Shown here in pieces: positions 26,147 to 34,126 of a stretch of 64,000 bases of DNA; positions within the stretch are counted from its first letter, which is position 1, and each line of letters starts with the position of its first letter. Under the pieces are notes generated by a model that saw only the letters and a list, made by a program, of their open reading frames with translations, searched no databases and had not been told where the DNA came from. The DNA lies in IMG/VR virus record IMGVR_UViG_3300017743_000004, positions 1 through 64,000 of that record. One strand, written 5' to 3'. Origin of the DNA: a virus. A program made the position numbers and the translations under genes.

Positions 26147-27729
26147 TGGCCCAAGAGAATATTAAAAAAATAATTGCCGCTGAATATATAAAATGTGCAA
26201 AAGATCCTGTATATTTTATGCGCAAGTATTGTTATATTCAACACCCACAAAGAGGTAGAATCTTATTCCATTTATTCCCATTCCAGGAAAAAGTATTAGA
26301 TTTATTTCAAAATCATAATTACTCAATTATAAACAAATCCCGTCAGTTAGGTATCTCTACTTTATCTGCAGGATATTCTTTATGGTTAATGTTATTCCAT
26401 AAGGACAAAAACATTCTTTGTATAGCTACAAAACAGGAAACAGCTAAAAACATGGTAAACAAGGTAAAGTTTATGTATGATAACTTACCTTCCTGGTTAA
26501 GAGTAGACTTTGCAGAAAATAACCGTTTAAATTTAAGATTAACAAACGGGTCTCAAATTAAAGCAACATCAGCATCTTCAGATGCAGGTAGATCAGAAGC
26601 CGTTTCTTTACTACTAATTGATGAGGCTGCCTTCATTGAAAATATTGGTGAGATATGGGCTTCAGCTCAACAAACCCTAGCTACAGGTGGTGGGTGTATT
26701 GCCATTTCAACCCCTTATGGAACCGGAAATTGGTTTCATCAAACATGGGTTAGAGCAGAACAACAAGACAACGAGTTTATCCCCATCCGTTTACCTTGGT
26801 ATGTCCACCCCGAACGAGATGAAGATTGGAGAAAAAATCAAGATAAATTACTAGGAGACCCTAAAATAGCATCCCAAGAGTGTGATTGTGATTTTAACAC
26901 CTCTGGTGATACTGTTTTTTCAGGGGAAATGATAGAATTTTATTCTGAAACATCACAAAAAGATCCTCTTGAAAAAAGAGGAGCAGATCAAAATCTTTGG
27001 GTATGGGAACCTGTAGACTACTCTAGGGATTATATGGTAGTAGCAGACGTAGCTAGAGGTGATAGTAAAGACTTTTCAGCATTCCATGTAATAGATGTTG
27101 AATCAAACACCCAGGTAGCTGAATACCGTGGACAATTATCAACTAAAGAATTTGGACATTTACTAGTGGGTATTGCTTCTGAATACAATGAAGCTTTACT
27201 AGTAATAGAAAATGCTAATATTGGATGGGCTGTTTTACAGGTAGTAATAGATAGAGGATATAGAAACATTTATCAATCACCTAAAAGTGGAGATATAACA
27301 TCCGATTCGTATTTTGACCAATATAATAACAACTCGGCCTTAGTGCCTGGTTTTATAATGTCATTAAGAACTCGTCCTTTGGTGATACAAAAATTTAACG
27401 AGTATTTTATTGATAAATCAGTAACAATTAATTCAAAAAGATTGTTACAAGAAATGAGAGTGTTTGTATGGAAATCGGGTAGAGCGGAAGCTCAACAAGG
27501 TTATAATGATGATTTAGTTATGAGTTTTGCAATTGCAATGTATATGAGAGACACAGCATTTAAATTTAAACAACAAGGTTTGGATTTAACTAAGGCTGCC
27601 TTAAATAATATTACTACAAACAAAACAAATTATAATTTTGCTTATAACCCTAACAAGTATAGTAACGTTCCTAATCCATATGAAATCAAAACAAAGGATG
27701 GAAACGAATCAATAGACTGGTTATTATAA
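26146..27729 (+). CDS. 17: Terminase large subunit (gp17-like)
   Basis: This is the 527-aa packaging motor ATPase and nuclease. A degenerate Walker A (SRQLGIST, residues 65-72) precedes Walker B LLLIDE (residues 155-160) and the coupling region ISTPYGTGN. The C-terminal RNase-H-type nuclease shows VVADVARGDSKDFSAFHV, holding the first acidic metal ligand, and a later NDDLVMSFA with another acidic pair. The length is slightly below T4 gp17. It overlaps the preceding gene by one base (TAATG) and precedes the portal gene in the canonical order. Confidence 0.93.
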   Translation: MAQENIKKIIAAEYIKCAKDPVYFMRKYCYIQHPQRGRILFHLFPFQEKVLDLFQNHNYSIINKSRQLGISTLSAGYSLWLMLFHKDKNILCIATKQETAKNMVNKVKFMYDNLPSWLRVDFAENNRLNLRLTNGSQIKATSASSDAGRSEAVSLLLIDEAAFIENIGEIWASAQQTLATGGGCIAISTPYGTGNWFHQTWVRAEQQDNEFIPIRLPWYVHPERDEDWRKNQDKLLGDPKIASQECDCDFNTSGDTVFSGEMIEFYSETSQKDPLEKRGADQNLWVWEPVDYSRDYMVVADVARGDSKDFSAFHVIDVESNTQVAEYRGQLSTKEFGHLLVGIASEYNEALLVIENANIGWAVLQVVIDRGYRNIYQSPKSGDITSDSYFDQYNNNSALVPGFIMSLRTRPLVIQKFNEYFIDKSVTINSKRLLQEMRVFVWKSGRAEAQQGYNDDLVMSFAIAMYMRDTAFKFKQQGLDLTKAALNNITTNKTNYNFAYNPNKYSNVPNPYEIKTKDGNESIDWLL

Positions 27730-27737
27730 TATTTATA
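27730..27737 (+). promoter_or_regulatory. Late-promoter-like octamer (TATTTATA)
   Basis: TATTTATA, only 4 nt before the portal ATG at 27742. A transcript initiating from it would miss or begin at that start codon, so the copy may serve a downstream gene or be leaderless. Confidence 0.45.
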
Positions 27738-27741
27738 AGAT

Positions 27742-29604
27742 ATGGCTCAGAAGGACCTTTTTTCAAGATTACAAAGACTATTCTCTACTGATGTAGTAAT
27801 CCGTAATGTAGGCGGTAACCTCAAAGTAGTAGATACAGATCATATTCAGACCTCAGGTGAATATGCTACGAATTCCTTAATGGATAGGTATTCAAGATTA
27901 TATAAAAACCCTGCAGCAACCTCTTTATATGGTCAACAATTTAATCTTAATTATCAGTATCTAAGACCACAAATTTATTCTGATTATGATGCTATGGACC
28001 AAGATGCTATTATTGCATCTGCCCTAGATATCATATCAGATGAATCTACCCTCCAGAATGAAATGGGTGAGGTATTAAGAATTAGATCTAGTGATGATTC
28101 ACTACAAAAGATCCTATATAATTTATTTTATGATGTTTTAAACATTGAATTTAATCTTTGGAGTTGGATTCGCCAAATGTGTAAGTATGGTGATTTCTTC
28201 TTAAAACTAGAAATCTCAGAAAAATTTGGTGTTTATAATGTCATCCCATATTCTGCTTTCCATATTGAAAGAAAAGAAAATTTTGATATTGAAAACCCAT
28301 CAAAAGTAGAATTTTTATATAACCCCCAAGGAAATTATGGTGGTGGGTCAGGGTATACTTACACACCTAACCAAGAAGAAAAAAATAGAATTGTATTTGA
28401 TAACTACGAGATGGTTCACTTTAGATTATTAACTGATCTAAATTATCTCCCTTATGGTAGATCCTATATTGAACCCGCTCGTAGACTATTTAAACAATAT
28501 ACTTTAATGGAGGATGCTATGTTAATTCATAGAATTGTTCGTGCTCCTGAAAAACGTATTTTTTACGTAAATGTAGGTGGTATCCCACCAAACGAGGTAG
28601 AGCAGTTTATGCAAAAAACTATCTCAACTATGAAGCGTACTCCTCACGTTGATCAAGAAACTGGGGAATATAACTTAAAGTATAATATGCAAAACCTATT
28701 GGAAGACTTTTATATTCCAATTAGGGGAAATGATACAACTACAAAAATTGATACTACTAAAGGTTTAGATTACGATGGTATCCAAGACGTAGAATATTTA
28801 AGAGATAAATTATTTGCTGCTTTAAAAGTACCTAAAGCATTCTTAGGGTACGATGAAAATGTAGAAGGTAAAGCAACATTAGCAGCAGAAGATATTAGGT
28901 TCGCTCGTACAATCGATAGAATCCAAAGAATTATAGTTTCCGAATTATATAAAATAGCCTTCATTCACCTCTACACCCAGGGATATGATGAGGATTCATT
29001 GACAAATTTTGAACTTTCATTAAATACTCCTTCAATCATTTATGATCAGGAGAGAATTGCATTAATGAAAGAAAAGGTAGAATTAGCTTCATCTATGATG
29101 GAGAATAATTTATTACCTACTGATTGGATTTACGATAACATATTCCACTTATCAGAAAATGAATTTAACGAATATAGAGATCTGATTGTACAAGATGCTA
29201 AACGTAAGTTTAGATTAAATCAGATTGAAAGTGAAGGTAACGATCCTGTTACAACAGGTAAATCATATGGTACACCACACGATTTAGCCTCTTTATATGG
29301 TAAGGGAAGGTACGAAGACAATTCAGTACCTGATGGGTATGACGAAAAAGAATCTCTAGGTAGACCTAAAGAAAAAGTCACTAAAAGAAATACCCAAGAC
29401 GATAACTTTGGTAAGGATAGAATTGGTAGCAAAGGCAACAAAGTTGACGACCAACCAGATGCAAATTTAAACTTTAAAGGGGGTTCTCCACTCGCTTTAG
29501 AAGTTTTAGAAAAAAATAGATCATTAATAGAATCCCTAAAAACTAGAAATAATAAAAAATCTAACGGTGATTCATTGCTAGATGAATCTCAAATTAGGGA
29601 ATAA
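27742..29604 (+). CDS. 20: Portal vertex protein (gp20-like)
   Basis: The protein is 620 aa, in the size and position typical of T4 gp20. Recognisable family features are PQIYSDYDAMDQDAIIASALDI near residue 75, the helical IEPARRLFKQYTLMEDAMLIHRI stem region, and RAPEKRIFYVNVGGIPPNE. The C-terminal 100 residues are charged and low-complexity. It forms the dodecameric ring through which gp17 pumps DNA and to which the neck attaches. Confidence 0.92.
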   Translation: MAQKDLFSRLQRLFSTDVVIRNVGGNLKVVDTDHIQTSGEYATNSLMDRYSRLYKNPAATSLYGQQFNLNYQYLRPQIYSDYDAMDQDAIIASALDIISDESTLQNEMGEVLRIRSSDDSLQKILYNLFYDVLNIEFNLWSWIRQMCKYGDFFLKLEISEKFGVYNVIPYSAFHIERKENFDIENPSKVEFLYNPQGNYGGGSGYTYTPNQEEKNRIVFDNYEMVHFRLLTDLNYLPYGRSYIEPARRLFKQYTLMEDAMLIHRIVRAPEKRIFYVNVGGIPPNEVEQFMQKTISTMKRTPHVDQETGEYNLKYNMQNLLEDFYIPIRGNDTTTKIDTTKGLDYDGIQDVEYLRDKLFAALKVPKAFLGYDENVEGKATLAAEDIRFARTIDRIQRIIVSELYKIAFIHLYTQGYDEDSLTNFELSLNTPSIIYDQERIALMKEKVELASSMMENNLLPTDWIYDNIFHLSENEFNEYRDLIVQDAKRKFRLNQIESEGNDPVTTGKSYGTPHDLASLYGKGRYEDNSVPDGYDEKESLGRPKEKVTKRNTQDDNFGKDRIGSKGNKVDDQPDANLNFKGGSPLALEVLEKNRSLIESLKTRNNKKSNGDSLLDESQIRE

Positions 29605-29612
29605 TATTTATA
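29605..29612 (+). promoter_or_regulatory. Late-promoter-like octamer (TATTTATA)
   Basis: TATTTATA is followed by ACAAA, 12 nt before ATG 29625. Confidence 0.5.
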
Positions 29613-29624
29613 ACAAACTGGAAA

Positions 29625-30497
29625 ATGTCAATAAAGCATTCAAAATATAAGAATACGGGTATTTTATTTGAACTTTTAGTAAGAAGGGTTACAGCTGATA
29701 CCCTCAACGAAAAGGAATCCCCCGCATTAAAATTAATTAAAAAATATTTTTCTAAAACAGAATTATCTAAGGAGTTAAAACTTTACGAATCTGTATCTAA
29801 ATCAAACGGGATATCAGAAAACCAAGCTAACTCTTTAATTCAAACTTTATTAGAAAATTCTAAAAGACTAAATAGAAAAACTTTAAAGTCTGAAAAGTAT
29901 AACTTAATTTCTGAGATTAAGGGTTTTTATAATCTAGATGAGTTTTTTAAAACTAAACTTCCTAATTATAAAACATTTTCCTCATTCTTTACACTTTTGG
30001 AAATTTACAACACCAATCTCTATATCAACCCAGATGAGATTGTTAAAAACAAACAAACCCTTCTAGAACAAATTTGTAAAGCAAATATCTCTGAAAATTC
30101 AGTTAAAGAAAACTTAGTAAATGAGTTTCAAACATACGATAAAGATTTAAGATTACTTACTTATAAACTCTTATTAGAAAAATTTAACACCAAGTACTCT
30201 AACCTTAATAGATATCAGAAACAAATCTTAAAAGAATTTATTACCTCTGTAGATTCTACTCCTAAGTTAAGAGAAATTTATAATTTAAGATCTTCTCAAT
30301 TAAAAGCAATTTTAGAAACATTTAATAAAAAAATTACAGATAATGTAATTAAAATTAAATTGAATGAAGTTGTGTCTTTATTAGAAGTTAAAACTAATAA
30401 ATGTTCTGTTAAATCAAATGATATTTTTAATTTACTTCAATATTTTGAATTAATTGAAGAATTAAATAAAATTCATGGACCTAAGAGATCGAATTAA
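29625..30497 (+). CDS. Prohead-region helical protein between portal and protease
   Basis: This 290-aa, Lys-rich, all-helical protein begins MSIKHSKYKNTGILFELLVRR. The same YKNTGILFELLVRRVTADT block occurs in other marine T4-like phages, always unnamed and near the portal gene. Position suggests a prohead core or portal-associated assembly role like T4 gp67/gp68, but there is no sequence evidence for that identity. It overlaps the next gene by 23 nt. Confidence 0.55.
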   Translation: MSIKHSKYKNTGILFELLVRRVTADTLNEKESPALKLIKKYFSKTELSKELKLYESVSKSNGISENQANSLIQTLLENSKRLNRKTLKSEKYNLISEIKGFYNLDEFFKTKLPNYKTFSSFFTLLEIYNTNLYINPDEIVKNKQTLLEQICKANISENSVKENLVNEFQTYDKDLRLLTYKLLLEKFNTKYSNLNRYQKQILKEFITSVDSTPKLREIYNLRSSQLKAILETFNKKITDNVIKIKLNEVVSLLEVKTNKCSVKSNDIFNLLQYFELIEELNKIHGPKRSN

Positions 30498-30720
30498 AGA
30501 AATAATAAAAAATAGATTCCTTACCAAAGAAATCTCTACAACAGGTACAGGCGCTACTTTTACCCCGGGCACGGGCGAACAATATGCAACCCCCAAAGCA
30601 TTTAGAAAAAAAGGTACTAAACCTGTAATATATTACTATAAATTAGGCTTTAAACCCGTTAACAAAACAAAGTTACGCAAAGCAGCGAAGGGAATAGAAG
30701 TAGTCGATATTTATAAGTAA
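30475..30720 (+). CDS. 81-aa protein sharing the mature N-terminal motif of the major capsid protein
   Basis: Residues about 22-40 read STTGTGATFTPGTGEQYATP, closely matching the sequence right after the predicted processing site of the capsid protein (SLTGTGGTFAAGTGEQYAS). The preceding FLTKE resembles a protease site. The C-terminal half is basic and ends VIYYYKLGFKPVN ... VVDIYK. It may be a head-associated peptide occupying the same binding site as the capsid N-arm, or a substrate of the same protease. The one-base overlap (TAATG) links it to the next gene. Confidence 0.6.
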   Translation: MDLRDRIKEIIKNRFLTKEISTTGTGATFTPGTGEQYATPKAFRKKGTKPVIYYYKLGFKPVNKTKLRKAAKGIEVVDIYK

Positions 30721-30956
30721 TGGGCTACGGCTATAAATTAAAGGAAAACCAAGATCCTAAACAATTCCAACAAGAGAGAATTGAAGGATTTGAAAAAATT
30801 AGTGATAGAATGTTTGAGATTGCCTCTCTATTAAGAAAAGCAAAATTAAACACTAAACAATTTTATGAGGAAAATCCTGACTCATATAATGTTGTATACG
30901 GAACAGATTTGATTCAGGACTATTTAGAAGATATAACTACATTACTAAACAAATGA
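30720..30956 (+). CDS. Small hypothetical protein, prohead region
   Basis: The 78-aa helical protein starts MGYGYKLKENQDPKQFQQER and has YLEDITTLLNK at the end. Similar small proteins sit between portal and protease in other T4-like phages, where core proteins gp67 and gp68 are found. There is no motif beyond helices. It overlaps both neighbours by a few bases, so it is certainly part of the head operon. Confidence 0.55.
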   Translation: MGYGYKLKENQDPKQFQQERIEGFEKISDRMFEIASLLRKAKLNTKQFYEENPDSYNVVYGTDLIQDYLEDITTLLNK

Positions 30957-31786
30957 AAACAATTCAAGAACATTACATAGCTTTAAAAGAGGGAAAAACC
31001 TCTAAATCTTATTTTCATAAGTTAGCTAAATCATTATTTCCACATTTGGTATCTAACCAAAATTCATTTAATGATTCTCTTAAAATCTTAAAAAATAGAG
31101 GTATTATTACTGAAGAGGTTAAAGCCGTAGAGAAAAAAACATCTAAAGATGTAATGGATGTTCAGGCTAAGCAATACAACTATCAAGATAAAAACAATAT
31201 TGATACTGTATATGGGGCTGAATTTTTAAAGGGATTTTATGCGGAAATTAAAGACCCTGCTAATAAAGATAAAACCCCAGATGATATTAAAGAAATTGTT
31301 AGAAAAAATTTAACTAAATCTGCTACTCATTATACAGAAAATTCCGCTTTTGGAATCAAGGGTATCGGATATGGTAAAGCAGAACAACCTAAAGAAGTAA
31401 CAGGTAAATATAAGTCTTCAGGATATGGTGATTTGAAAGAATCTAAAGTTCCTACAATGACTGAACTTTTACTTGAAGGTAAAAAGAAAACAAATTCAGT
31501 AGAAGATAAATTATCCGAAATTGAAGAGAGTGGTGCAATCGTTACTTTAGAAACTCAAATCGAGGCTGTAGAAGAAATGATTGAAACAAAATGTCAAAGA
31601 TTAGAAATGATCTCCGAAGACGATAACCTATCAGAGTTAGTAGATCCAAAGAGAATTAAGGAACTGCAAAAGGAAATTAAGATCTTAGAAAAGAGAAAAG
31701 CCAAAATGCAGAAAATGTACGAAAAACTAACCGGAAAGGCTAAGAAAAAACAAATCGTAGATGAAACAAATACTGATAGAGACTAA
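30953..31786 (+). CDS. Putative prohead core protein
   Basis: The protein is 277 aa. The first 13 residues, MKTIQEHYIALKE followed by Gly, resemble the T4 internal-protein leader and end in a perfect L-K-E site. The next part is basic and helical, and the last 100 residues form a long coiled coil (LETQIEAVEEMIETKCQRLE, LVDPKRIKELQKEIKILEKRK). Position just before the protease fits a core or internal protein. It overlaps the protease gene by 26 nt. Confidence 0.55.
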   Translation: MKTIQEHYIALKEGKTSKSYFHKLAKSLFPHLVSNQNSFNDSLKILKNRGIITEEVKAVEKKTSKDVMDVQAKQYNYQDKNNIDTVYGAEFLKGFYAEIKDPANKDKTPDDIKEIVRKNLTKSATHYTENSAFGIKGIGYGKAEQPKEVTGKYKSSGYGDLKESKVPTMTELLLEGKKKTNSVEDKLSEIEESGAIVTLETQIEAVEEMIETKCQRLEMISEDDNLSELVDPKRIKELQKEIKILEKRKAKMQKMYEKLTGKAKKKQIVDETNTDRD

Positions 31787-32357
31787 TATCTTTAAACCTA
31801 CTGTTTCTATCAATGAAGGTAAAACCTCATCTGATGGAAATTTACTAGTACAAGGTATCCTTTCTACAGCCGAAAAACAAAACGGCAATGGTAGAGAGTA
31901 TCCAATGGAAATCCTTGAAAGAGAAATTAATAAATACATGGAGGTAGTTAAGGAAAACAGAGCATTAGGTGAGTTAGATCACCCTGATTCTCAAGTTGTT
32001 AACCTTAAAAACGTATCCCATAAAATCAACGATATGAAATTCGTTGGAAAAAAAGTAATGGGCACTATTGAAATTTTACCTACCCCATCCGGAAATATTT
32101 TAAAAGCACTATTTGCAAGCAACGTTCCTGTAGGAATTTCTTCTCGTGGGATGGGCTCTCTAAAACAAGTAGGAGAAGTAATGGAGGTGCAAGACGATTT
32201 CGAACTCTTATGTTATGATTTTGTCTCTACCCCTTCTAACCCAGGATCCTACATGAGTCCTTTAAACGAATCTCTTACTGAATCCAATATTTATAATAAA
32301 ACCAATTCTATCATTACAGATATTTTATGCTCTAACGATAGATGTCCAATTTACTAA
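31761..32357 (+). CDS. 21: Prohead core protease (gp21-like)
   Basis: This 198-aa serine protease of the T4 gp21 type has catalytic His74 in GELDHPDS and Ser127/Ser128 in VGISSRGMG, with the conserved GREYPMEILEREI near residue 45. The N-terminus contains SINE before Gly20, a likely autocleavage site. It would process the scaffold, the capsid protein and leader-bearing internal proteins at (L/I)xE sites. Unlike T4, an extra gene separates it from the scaffold gene. Confidence 0.9.
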   Translation: MKQILIETNIFKPTVSINEGKTSSDGNLLVQGILSTAEKQNGNGREYPMEILEREINKYMEVVKENRALGELDHPDSQVVNLKNVSHKINDMKFVGKKVMGTIEILPTPSGNILKALFASNVPVGISSRGMGSLKQVGEVMEVQDDFELLCYDFVSTPSNPGSYMSPLNESLTESNIYNKTNSIITDILCSNDRCPIY

Positions 32358-32360
32358 AAT

Positions 32361-33989
32361 ATGGCTACATTATTTGAAAGTTGTTCTGCGATTATGTATG
32401 CAGGTACTTTTTTAGGAGATAATTCCCAAAAAGGTACCTCATTTTCATTTTTACCAACTTCAGGAATTGGGGATTTTGATTATACAGGTTCTACAGGTAT
32501 TACAGGATCTTCAAGAATTAATTCTACTTTAAATTTTCAGGAATTTACTATAAATGCTACCCCTAAAATAGATTATTCTTATACAAATGAAAATTTTGCA
32601 TTTATAAGTGGGGGTGTTGTAGCTGATAAAACTATTTCTTCCTCTATTCTTCAAGGTTCATCTACAGGAAATTTAATTTTAGAGGGAGAAACTAATAATC
32701 ATTTTGTTACCCCTATTACTTTTACAACAGCAAATGTAAATGTAGCTTCAAGTTCTTTAGATAAATTTATAACTGAAGGAAACTATGATTATAATATAGT
32801 AACATTCCAAGAAGATAACACACCAGGCGAACAAGCACGTTTAGATTTTCAATTCAACGCATTTTCTGATGATGTAGAAAGAATAGTTAAAATTTCTTAT
32901 TGTGTAAGTGGAGGTTTTCCTTTTAATTCAGTTACTGCAGATAAAGCTAGAATCTTAAAAATTCAAGGCCAATCTTTTGATCAGTTTTCAAATTTAGTGG
33001 GAACCGGAGAAGATATTCTAATTAACCCTTCAGAATATACTAATGCTAAACTTGATCCTGATTCAGCTTCTATATTTGTAAGATCAGGTTTTAATAATTT
33101 AGAAGTTACAGATATCGGGGATGGTTGGTTAAGACTAGCCCACCTCTCCAGAATGAGTGGATCAGTAGGAACAAATGATGTTTTAAGAGTTAGATATGTT
33201 ACCCACACAGGCAACCCAGATGGAGGCTTAAATGTAGGAAATAATAGCCCTGGTTCTGGTTCTTCAGGGGCACCTAATGGAAGTTTTACTTCAAGTATAG
33301 CAACATTCTCAATTGCTAATTTACAGTTAGAAGTTATAGAAGATAGTATTACTGGTTCTTTATCTGGTTCAGCTGATTCTGTAAGGAATAGAAATGCCTT
33401 AGCATTCATGCCTGCTACCTCTTATATTCCAACAAGTGCTTCAGCAATTACAAAACCCTCAGAATCACTTGAATTACCATTAACTTCATCTACAATTGAT
33501 AATTTTCTTACAGATCTAAACCAAGGTACAATAATTACAAGATTTGCATGGACACCTTTATCAGGATCAGATGAAGCATCTTCTAATCACTTTGCATTAT
33601 TAAAAACAGGTTCAGCTCCATCCTCAGATTATTTAAGAATAGATGGTAGAGGAATTTATTATAGATCATCATCAGCAATATTCTCCCCATTATCTACTAA
33701 CCAATCCCAGATCCCTTATTTAACTCAATCGGGTAGTTTAACACCTACAACATATCACAATTATGCATTTACTTGGAGTGGGTCTGAAATCTCATGTTCT
33801 ATAGATAGTGGTTCAATTATAACCGCTAAAGGACCTTGGACTGGGAGTAGTGGAGAACAATTAGAATATATTACAGGAATAACTAATATTTCACATAATA
33901 CACAAGTAAGATTACAATACATTATGGTATCCCCTCATAAATTTAGTGCGGATGCTCTTAAAAATTCTACAAATACTACCATAGTTTAA
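32361..33989 (+). CDS. Fibre-like glycan-binding protein inserted in the head operon
   Basis: The protein is 542 aa. The central region has GWLRLAHLSRMSGS, ... FSIANLQLEV and ATSYIPTSASAIT, the signature of a carbohydrate-binding-like domain common in tail fibres. The C-terminal 170 residues resemble a concanavalin/LamG sandwich (FAWTPLSGSDE, YHNYAFTWSGSEISCSIDSG, QVRLQYIMVSPHKF). Low-complexity Ser/Gly linkers separate the parts. Its place between protease and scaffold genes suggests a capsid decoration or head fibre, although a tail role is possible. Confidence 0.55.
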   Translation: MATLFESCSAIMYAGTFLGDNSQKGTSFSFLPTSGIGDFDYTGSTGITGSSRINSTLNFQEFTINATPKIDYSYTNENFAFISGGVVADKTISSSILQGSSTGNLILEGETNNHFVTPITFTTANVNVASSSLDKFITEGNYDYNIVTFQEDNTPGEQARLDFQFNAFSDDVERIVKISYCVSGGFPFNSVTADKARILKIQGQSFDQFSNLVGTGEDILINPSEYTNAKLDPDSASIFVRSGFNNLEVTDIGDGWLRLAHLSRMSGSVGTNDVLRVRYVTHTGNPDGGLNVGNNSPGSGSSGAPNGSFTSSIATFSIANLQLEVIEDSITGSLSGSADSVRNRNALAFMPATSYIPTSASAITKPSESLELPLTSSTIDNFLTDLNQGTIITRFAWTPLSGSDEASSNHFALLKTGSAPSSDYLRIDGRGIYYRSSSAIFSPLSTNQSQIPYLTQSGSLTPTTYHNYAFTWSGSEISCSIDSGSIITAKGPWTGSSGEQLEYITGITNISHNTQVRLQYIMVSPHKFSADALKNSTNTTIV

Positions 33990-34008
33990 ATTTTCTTAAT
34001 TTTTCTGA

Positions 34009-34043
34009 AGATGGCACATACGTATCACGGTAATGTGCCATCT
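34009..34043 (+). other. Hairpin in the intergenic region before the scaffold gene
   Basis: AGATGGCACAT (34009-34019) pairs perfectly with ATGTGCCATCT (34033-34043), 11 bp with a 13-nt loop. No T-run follows, so it may be an RNA-processing or stabilising element rather than a classical terminator. Confidence 0.6.
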
Positions 34044-34076
34044 CTATATATGGTACCTAATTAATCGATCTAATAT

Positions 34077-34097
34077 TACGTTTTTTAAATAAACGTA
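34077..34097 (+). terminator. Weak terminator-like hairpin
   Basis: TACGTTT pairs with AAACGTA across a TTTAAAT loop, followed by TTTT. It lies 29 nt before the scaffold ATG. The stem is AT-rich and weak. With the hairpin at 34009 it makes a structured leader for the scaffold and capsid mRNA. Confidence 0.35.
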
Positions 34098-34126
34098 TTT
34101 TCACAAACAATTTAAATTTTGGAAAA

